A stretch of 5,581 nt of DNA from an uncultured Eubacteriales bacterium (GTDB lineage: Bacteria; Bacillota; Clostridia; Christensenellales; CAG-138): NCBI GenBank assembly GCA_902768995.1, contig CACXNN010000117.1:1-5581 (forward strand), written 5' to 3'. Position numbers and translations under genes: made by a program. The first letter of the stretch is position 1. Each line of letters opens with the position of its first letter. Of the stretch, positions 1-3,730 are shown one piece after another. The notes beneath the pieces were generated by a model that was given only the letters and a program-made list of their open reading frames with translations, was not told the DNA's origin and ran no database searches.

Positions 1-10
1 TCTTACCCAT
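1..10 (-). CDS. Start of the next 2-oxoacid:ferredoxin oxidoreductase subunit gene (partial)
   Basis: Only the first three codons (Met-Gly-Lys) and one further base are present, read leftwards from base 10. The ATG shares its A with the last base of the TAA stop of the ferredoxin gene (TAATG), the arrangement expected for translationally coupled subunits. In clostridial 2-oxoacid:ferredoxin oxidoreductase operons the small delta (ferredoxin) subunit is commonly followed by the alpha subunit, so that is the likely identity. This is inference from context only; the visible residues prove nothing about function. Confidence 0.5.
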
Positions 11-216
11 TAGTTTGCACCCTCCTCAACTTTTTCCAGATAAATGGCGTAGTCGGGACACCTCTGTTCGCACTGCCCGCACTTGATGCAAGCGTCGGGA
101 TTGGCCTTGGTGACCTTTCCCTTCTTCAGCACGAGCACCTGCTTGGGGCAGAAGGCCACGCAGATCCCGCAGCCCTTGCACCACTTCTCGTTGATGATCA
201 GCCGTTTGTTAACCAT
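10..216 (-). CDS. 2x[4Fe-4S] ferredoxin, delta-type subunit of a 2-oxoacid:ferredoxin oxidoreductase
   Basis: This 68-residue protein carries two classic CxxCxxCxxxCP motifs. Cys13, 16, 19 and 23 form the first and Cys43, 46, 49 and 53 the second, so it should bind two [4Fe-4S] clusters. Its length, the short basic N-terminus and the layout of the two clusters resemble the separate delta subunits (KorD/VorD/PorD type) that pass electrons from the thiamine-diphosphate site to soluble ferredoxin during CoA-dependent 2-oxoacid oxidation in the cytoplasm. The open frame runs upstream to base 390, but the ATG at 216 is chosen because an AAAGGGG ribosome binding site lies about six bases before it and the upstream residues look like translated leader. 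The stop overlaps the next ATG by one base, which suggests an operon continuing left. The substrate (2-oxoglutarate, branched-chain 2-oxoacid or pyruvate) cannot be told from this subunit. A free-standing ferredoxin is the alternative. Confidence 0.85.
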   Translation of the reverse strand: MVNKRLIINEKWCKGCGICVAFCPKQVLVLKKGKVTKANPDACIKCGQCEQRCPDYAIYLEKVEEGAN

Positions 217-255
217 GTGTTTCCCCTTTCCATGATAAATAACGGAAGTATAAAA

Positions 256-291
256 CATCCTTCCATTATGATAGCATGTCATGGAAGGATG
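256..291 (-). terminator. Perfect 11-bp inverted repeat upstream of the ferredoxin gene; terminator, attenuator or operator
   Basis: CATCCTTCCAT (256-266) is perfectly complementary to ATGGAAGGATG (281-291), with a 14-base loop. Read on the minus strand the hairpin is followed at once by TTTTATACTT, so it resembles an intrinsic terminator. It could end the transcript of the SEL1 gene, whose stop is at 460-462. It lies 40-75 bases before the ferredoxin ATG, so it could instead be an attenuator in that gene's leader. A weak -10-like TATACT sits at 247-252 directly after the stem, so a protein-binding operator is a third possibility. The stem is only moderately G+C rich and the T-run is interrupted. 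Confidence 0.4.
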
Positions 292-360
292 GAAAAGCAG
301 TTTTATGGGCAGGTAGACGACAACCTTTTGGTTGTTAAAAATGGGATTCCTGAAACTTAA

Positions 361-408
361 TTGCAAGAATCCTTGCAAGCACCACCGCACCTTGCAGGAA
401 TACTTGCA
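361..408. repeat. Imperfect direct repeat built of TTGCA-containing units
   Basis: Bases 361-377 and 392-408 match at 15 of 17 positions, and each copy has two TTGCA cores (starting at 361, 374, 392 and about 404). In the first copy TTGCAAG (361-367) and CTTGCAA (372-378) form an inverted repeat around a four-base loop. The block lies in the non-coding gap between the SEL1 gene and the ferredoxin gene. Regularly spaced half-sites could bind a regulator, but no known site is recognised. The rest of the 217-459 gap holds a short hairpin (320-325 with 330-335, loop TTTT) and nothing else identifiable. Confidence 0.5.
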
Positions 409-459
409 GAAATGACGGCAAGACCAGCAGATCGCACCTTGGCGAAAGACCGCCGTTTT

Positions 460-1239
460 TCAGGCGTCCAACTGATCCAGGACCCACTTGGCGAGGTATA
501 TACCGTAGTCGCCGGGCTGCACCAGAGCGGGGTCCACGCCCACCATGGTGAAGCACCTGAGGGCATAGTCCCGGGCCATTCCTTGGTCAGCGGGCACGAT
601 ATCGCCCTGCAGGTACAGCAGCGCCAGGAGCGCCAGGCACTGTTCAGCATCCTCGCCCCCGTCCTCCGAGGACCGGAACAGCTCGATGGCGCGGTCCCAA
701 TCCTGCTCTACGCCTGTGCCGGTGGCGTAGCACCCCGCCAGGTTGTAGGGCAGGCCGCAGGCCGCCGCCTTTGCATACCATTCTGCGGCCTTGACCTCGT
801 CCGGTTCCAGGTAGCCCAGGCAGGTAAAGGCGTCGCCGAACCCCTCGTCCGCGGCCAGCCGATACCATTCCAGCGCCTTGGCTTCGTCCGGCTCCAGCCC
901 TTCCGCCCCCGCCTCGTACAGGGCGCCCAAATAATAGCGGGCCGTGTTCCGGGCGACCCAGTCCTCCGAGTCCGCCGCCTTTTGATACCATTCTATGGCC
1001 TTCTGACCGTCCTGGGGCACGCTGTCGCCCAGCTCGTAGAGGTAGCCCATGCTCACGTACGCCAGATGGCACCCCCCTTCGATGGCTTGGCGGTAATAGT
1101 CGATGGCCTTCTCATAGTCCTGGGGGACAACCTCCCCGGTCCGACAGAGCTCTCCCATGCCGAACAGACCGTAGGCGGAGCCCAGCTCGGCGGCCTTCTC
1201 GTAGCAGGCGTAGGCCTGTTCGATGTGGCCCTCCTCCAC
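460..1239 (-). CDS. SEL1-like repeat protein, probably a 5'-truncated remnant
   Basis: The 259-residue product is built almost entirely of SEL1 (TPR-like alpha/alpha) repeats with the usual signature of an LG.LY..G stretch, an acidic residue, then KA..WY.KAA..G. Repeats are recognisable at about residues 1-22 (incomplete), 23-59, 60-99, 100-136, 137-163 (shortened), 164-197 and 198-235, followed by a non-repeat tail. Such solenoids act as protein-protein interaction scaffolds; the partner is unknown. The only start seen is a GTG at 1239, inside a repeat and without a convincing ribosome binding site. The same frame is open further upstream and reads the missing first part of that repeat (EGWYWLGELFYYG) from about base 1278. 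The true gene therefore began further upstream, very probably with the secreted fragment at 1993-2277, and this piece may be untranslated. Its G+C is high (43 of 60 bases at 841-900), like the metabolic genes nearby. Confidence 0.75.
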   Translation of the reverse strand: MEEGHIEQAYACYEKAAELGSAYGLFGMGELCRTGEVVPQDYEKAIDYYRQAIEGGCHLAYVSMGYLYELGDSVPQDGQKAIEWYQKAADSEDWVARNTARYYLGALYEAGAEGLEPDEAKALEWYRLAADEGFGDAFTCLGYLEPDEVKAAEWYAKAAACGLPYNLAGCYATGTGVEQDWDRAIELFRSSEDGGEDAEQCLALLALLYLQGDIVPADQGMARDYALRCFTMVGVDPALVQPGDYGIYLAKWVLDQLDA

Positions 1240-1275
1240 GCCGTAGTAGAACAGCTCTCCCAGCCAGTACCACCC

Positions 1276-1441
1276 TTCTCCACCATGTTCCCCACCGGGT
1301 CGTATGTGTACGCTTCCGCGTAGCCGTCCGAGCGACGGAAGGAGGTGAGCTGGCCCGCTTTATCGTAGGCAAGGCCTGCCGCACCAGGTTCCCGACCGCA
1401 TCATATCCGTATTCCGTTGTCAAGGTTCCGTCGCTGGTCCT
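1276..1441 (-). pseudogene. Decayed RHS/YD-repeat fragment
   Basis: Two adjoining frames read parts of RHS (YD) repeats. Bases 1441-1376 give a stretch containing TEYGYDAVGNLVRQ. Bases 1379-1278 give AYDKAGQLTSFRRSDG followed by AYTYDPVGNMVEK. These fit the YD...G.L/N pattern of RHS proteins, the large shell-forming carriers of polymorphic toxins. The second pair of YD motifs is spaced about 22 residues apart, which is normal. The first pair is only about 14 apart and in different frames, so a small deletion with frameshift near 1376-1379 is likely. There is no core, no toxin tip and no full-length gene in the window. The fragment ends exactly where the SEL1 reading frame resumes. It is too short to be functional. 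Confidence 0.75.
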
Positions 1442-2079
1442 GGGGAATATTCCGTATTCTTCAATAAGCGATTTATCCAATATAATCCCATATTGTCAAG
1501 TAACTCTTTGGCAAAAGCTTGCTTGCCAGCCAGCCGCTACGCTTGATCGGATAAACGGGGGCCCAGTCTTTTATAACAATTGGTTGGATATAATACCCGT
1601 CTTTCATTTCACCCTGTCCTTCTTCTAACCAATAACAGTCAAAATATCTGATTGCAAAATAATTTTTTACTTTGTCTGCATCAAAGTTAGAGTTCAGCTT
1701 TAAAATAGGTGATTTCCCTTGAGCTTCATAATATACTGGAGTATAATTAGCATCATCTTCTCCTATATAGTTTATACCAGATTCTTTAAGCTTTGGGCGA
1801 TCTGACAAACTGGATGTTTCGATTATACATCCACTGTCATCTATTTCTTTTTCATACCAAGCGAATAGGCCATATTTTGTATCTCTCCTATCATCGTTTT
1901 TTTCTGCATATACCGTATGCTTTACCGGAATGTACCCGACAACTATCAAAATGGCAACTACGCATATAATCAAACGGAGGGCCATATCTTTCCTACCCTT
2001 CCAGTTTTTTCTCATCTTTCTTCCCCCTCAGTTCGTTGGTGTGAACGTCTTCCACTCCGATGGCTTTCTTTTTTCTTCC
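1279..2079 (-). other. Foreign segment interrupting a SEL1-repeat gene (inferred)
   Basis: The SEL1 frame stops being SEL1-like after the GSA codons ending at 2080 and becomes SEL1-like again at about 1278. Joining the two sides restores a continuous repeat (...AVDLGSA followed by EGWYWLGEL) with the same spacing as the following repeat in the downstream part (ELGSA followed by YGLFGMGEL). The intervening 801 bases contain an AT-rich gene (20 of 60 G+C at 1681-1740) and RHS debris. No transposase, terminal inverted repeats or clear target duplication are visible, so recombination or past insertion followed by decay is more likely than a recent transposon. The exact ends are uncertain by several bases. 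Confidence 0.55.
1473..2015 (-). CDS. Unrecognised exported or membrane-anchored protein, AT-rich orphan
   Basis: The product has 180 residues. The N-terminus is basic (RKNWKGRKD), followed by a hydrophobic stretch at about residues 12-28 and a possible signal peptidase site after TVYA (about residue 37), so the protein is probably secreted or held by a signal anchor. The remainder is soluble-looking and rich in Tyr, Asp and Lys, with aromatic patches (YFDCYWLEE, DGYYIQP, KDWAPVYP) and two cysteines in the mature part. I do not recognise the family. The ATG at 2015 has an AGGGGGA ribosome binding site six bases upstream; the Met at residue 11 (base 1985) is a possible alternative start. The gene overlaps the end of the upstream SEL1 fragment by 23 bases. 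Its base composition differs sharply from all neighbours, and RHS debris follows its stop by about 30 bases. A role as an orphan immunity or effector-associated protein of an RHS system is conceivable but is inference only. Confidence 0.7.
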   Translation of the reverse strand: MRKNWKGRKDMALRLIICVVAILIVVGYIPVKHTVYAEKNDDRRDTKYGLFAWYEKEIDDSGCIIETSSLSDRPKLKESGINYIGEDDANYTPVYYEAQGKSPILKLNSNFDADKVKNYFAIRYFDCYWLEEGQGEMKDGYYIQPIVIKDWAPVYPIKRSGWLASKLLPKSYLTIWDYIG

Positions 2080-2277
2080 GGCGCTGCCCAGGTCCACAGC
2101 CTTCTGGAAGGCCTCCTGGGCCTTCTTCATGTCGTATCCGTCGGCCCCGGTGCCGAACCAGTAACCCAGGCCCTCCGCCACCAGGGCGGCGGCGTCCTCG
2201 CCCTCCCCATAGGCTGTGCCGACCAGCCCCAGGAGGAATACCAATGCCAGCAAAGCGGCGACGATCCGTTTTTTCAT
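1993..2277 (-). CDS. Signal peptide plus first SEL1 repeat; 5' remnant of the split SEL1 gene
   Basis: The 94-residue reading frame begins with a clear signal peptide (basic MKKR, hydrophobic core to about residue 22, likely cleavage near TAYG). It continues into one SEL1-like repeat (GLGYWFGTG, then KKAQEAFQKAVDLGSA) up to about residue 66. From there the sequence becomes a Lys/Glu-rich tail unlike SEL1 and ends at 1993, inside the next gene. The start is supported by GAAGGAG about ten bases upstream. It lies only 19 bases after the stop of the LysR gene, so the two may be cotranscribed. The sharp loss of repeat character, together with SEL1 repeats resuming at about 1278, indicates that this is the front half of a formerly longer secreted SEL1 protein. 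A short functional secreted peptide cannot be excluded. Confidence 0.6.
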   Translation of the reverse strand: MKKRIVAALLALVFLLGLVGTAYGEGEDAAALVAEGLGYWFGTGADGYDMKKAQEAFQKAVDLGSAGRKKKAIGVEDVHTNELRGKKDEKKLEG

Positions 2278-2296
2278 AGTGTATGTGCTCCTTCTT

Positions 2297-3244
2297 CTAT
2301 CGCTTGTCCTTTTGCAGGATGCTCTGCGCCTCTTCGATGAAGTCCCGGGCCGCGTTGGAGAGGTATTTCTCCGGGTGGTAGGCCACTACAATGGTCTGGG
2401 CAAGGTCCCCGTCCAGGGGGAAGGCGTCCACCGCGTCCCGGCCGGCCTGGGCCGAGGGGAGCAGGGACTGGCTGGAGAGGAACAGCTCCGGGTAGATGGT
2501 CATGCCCATGCCCTCCATAGCGAGGGCGAAGGCGGTCTGAATGTTCCGGGTCTCCAGCAGGACCCGGGGGGTGATGTCGTACCGGGAGAAGAGCCGATCC
2601 GCCATGCGCCGGACCCTGTCGTCCCGATCGAGGAGGATGAAGGGCAGGTCCTTGAAGGCGGTGATGTCCACCCCCTCGGCGAATTCCTGGCGCTTTTGGT
2701 CGGCCTTGTCCCCGAACAGCTCCGCCATGAAGGTCTTGGGCACCACCAGGAACAGCCGCTCCCGGCTCAGCTCGGCGGCCTCGAAGGCGTCCAGGTCCCG
2801 GGGCACGTAGCCGATGAGCAGGTCGATGCGGCCTTTGGCCAGATTGTCCTGCAATTCCGAGGAGGAGCCCTCCTGGATGGTGATGGTGATGCCCGGATGC
2901 CGGGCGTGGAAAGGGGGCAGCAGCCGAGGGAGCAGGGCCTGGCCCCGGGTGTAGCTGACGCCGATGCGCAGCTCCCCCGTGTTGTTGTTATTGAGGTCGT
3001 CCAGCTCCATGTGGAGCTGCCGATGGATGTTCCCGATCTGCTCGGCGGCGGCCTTCAGTCGCTTGCCCGCGGGGGACAGGGTGAAGCGGGGGTTGCGCTC
3101 GAAGAGCTTCACGTCCAGCTCCTGCTCCAGCTTGCCGATCTGCCGGGACAGGGCCTGCTCGGAGATGTGGAGGCGCTTGGCGGCTCGCGTCACGTTCATC
3201 TCCTCCGCCACGGTCAGGAAGTATTCGAGATTCTGAAAGTTCAT
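2297..3244 (-). CDS. LysR-family transcriptional regulator
   Basis: At 315 residues this is a full-length LysR-type regulator. Residues 1-60 form the winged helix-turn-helix, with the hallmark run NLEYFLTVAEEMNVTRAAKRL, then SEQALSRQIGKLEQELDVKLF and the wing ending near LSPAGKRL. A linker helix of about 25 residues ends in the Asn-rich NNNNTGELRIG. The effector-binding domain follows from about residue 90 in two lobes (RIGVSYTRG; LLIGYVPRDL; PFILLDRDD; MEGMGMTIYPE). Proteins of this family usually act as tetramers, often regulating a divergent neighbour in response to a small molecule. Here the divergent gene is the methylmalonyl-CoA mutase small subunit, so that operon is a reasonable but unproven target. 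The ATG at 3244 follows an AAGGGG/GAGGG purine run, and a near-consensus promoter lies just upstream. No effector can be assigned from sequence. Confidence 0.93.
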   Translation of the reverse strand: MNFQNLEYFLTVAEEMNVTRAAKRLHISEQALSRQIGKLEQELDVKLFERNPRFTLSPAGKRLKAAAEQIGNIHRQLHMELDDLNNNNTGELRIGVSYTRGQALLPRLLPPFHARHPGITITIQEGSSSELQDNLAKGRIDLLIGYVPRDLDAFEAAELSRERLFLVVPKTFMAELFGDKADQKRQEFAEGVDITAFKDLPFILLDRDDRVRRMADRLFSRYDITPRVLLETRNIQTAFALAMEGMGMTIYPELFLSSQSLLPSAQAGRDAVDAFPLDGDLAQTIVVAYHPEKYLSNAARDFIEEAQSILQKDKR

Positions 3245-3274
3245 GCCCTCGCCCCTTCATCTTAGTATAGGTAG

Positions 3275-3303
3275 ATTATACGTGGTTTTTCGGTCCCCGT
3301 CAA
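3275..3303 (-). promoter_or_regulatory. Sigma-A-type promoter of the LysR regulator gene
   Basis: Read on the minus strand there is a -35 box TTGACG (3303-3298), a 17-base spacer and a perfect -10 box TATAAT (3280-3275). Transcription would start near 3268, giving a leader of about 25 bases that contains the ribosome binding site of the LysR gene. This is the best promoter in the window. About 45 bases separate it from the candidate promoter of the divergent mutase operon, enough room for a shared regulator site, though no unambiguous LysR T-N11-A palindrome was found. Confidence 0.75.
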
Positions 3304-3348
3304 TTGTGGTTCATCGCTGATTTTGCATGGGATGCCGTCATAAAACAG

Positions 3349-3377
3349 TTGACTTTTTCCCTGGGATACAGTAGCAT
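3349..3377 (+). promoter_or_regulatory. Candidate promoter for the riboswitch-mutase transcript
   Basis: A good -35 box TTGACT (3349-3354) is followed after 17 bases by TAGCAT (3372-3377), which matches four of six -10 positions. CATAAT at 3375-3380 is a better -10, but at a 20-base spacing. Either would start the transcript shortly before the cobalamin riboswitch, as required. The weak -10 or long spacer is compatible with a need for an activator such as the divergent LysR protein. Confidence 0.5.
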
Positions 3378-3396
3378 AATAGATACAAATGAACAC

Positions 3397-3540
3397 CGTT
3401 TTAGGCTGCAAGGAATCCGGTGAGAATCCGGAGCAGTCCCGCTGCTGTGAATGGCTGCGAAGGCGCAAGGGCCACTGCGAGTCTCGTGGGAAGGCGCGCC
3501 CGAGGAGAAAGCCATGAGCCAGAATACTTGCCGTAAAGCG
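3397..3540 (+). promoter_or_regulatory. Cobalamin (adenosylcobalamin-type) riboswitch
   Basis: The conserved core is clear. AAGGAA and GGTGAGAATCC (3410-3429) are followed by CAGTCCCGCTGCTGTGA (3434-3450), then GCCACTG (3471-3477), GTGGGAAGGC (3486-3495) and the B12 box AGCCAGAATACTTGCC (3517-3532). An outer stem closes the element: CGTTTTA (3397-3403) pairs with TAAAGCG (3534-3540), including one G-U pair. Such RNAs bind adenosyl- or methyl-cobalamin and usually lower expression of the downstream gene when the cofactor is plentiful. The downstream gene here encodes a subunit of a B12-dependent enzyme. Ligand preference between adenosyl- and other cobalamins is inferred from overall layout. 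Confidence 0.93.
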
Positions 3541-3730
3541 AAGGTCATCCGCCCCGAGGAGGGCGGCTCTGATCCGGCAGACAGGACCCGGGGGTCGAAG
3601 GCGAAAAGCCCCCCGTTGAGTCCTTTTGGGCGTGATCGGGCAAAAAACGCCCTTCGTTGCGGCAGTATCGGCGGGAACGGGAACGGCACCCCCGGCGATA
3701 GTGATATATCATGGAAGAAAGGATGTTGTG
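3541..3730 (+). promoter_or_regulatory. Structured leader between riboswitch and mutase gene (expression platform)
   Basis: This 190-base stretch holds no gene that I can support but several hairpins. CCGCCC (3549-3554) pairs with GGGCGG (3561-3566) directly after the riboswitch. GGGGG near 3591 can pair with CCCCC near 3610, and GGGCGT (3628-3633) pairs with ACGCCC (3647-3652). None is followed by a proper U-run, so control of translation is more likely than termination. GTCCTTTT (3620-3627) can pair with GAAAGGAT (3717-3724), which contains the ribosome binding site of the mutase gene. TGATATATCA (3702-3711) is a perfect 10-base palindrome just before that site. Confidence 0.5.

Noticed and set aside
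320..335. Small hairpin ACAACC-TTTT-GGTTGT
   Set aside because: The stem is short and A+T-containing, with no T-run on either side and no link to a gene end or start; it is probably chance.
414..460. Plus-strand terminator-like hairpin (GGCG, loop, CGCC, then GTTTTT) just after the SEL1 stop
   Set aside because: No plus-strand gene precedes it, and on the minus strand the four-base stem lacks a following U-run.
361..1323. Plus-strand open frame of 320 codons across the SEL1 region
   Set aside because: It is the antisense shadow of the SEL1 repeats, with no ribosome binding site at its start and no recognisable family.
1279..2079. Complete insertion sequence as the cause of the SEL1 interruption
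   Set aside because: No transposase reading frame, terminal inverted repeats or convincing target-site duplication can be seen at either edge.
2216..3265. Plus-strand open frame of 349 codons across the LysR gene
   Set aside because: It is an antisense shadow of an unmistakable full-length LysR regulator, and its residues have the biased Gly/Leu/Val/Glu composition of a reverse reading.
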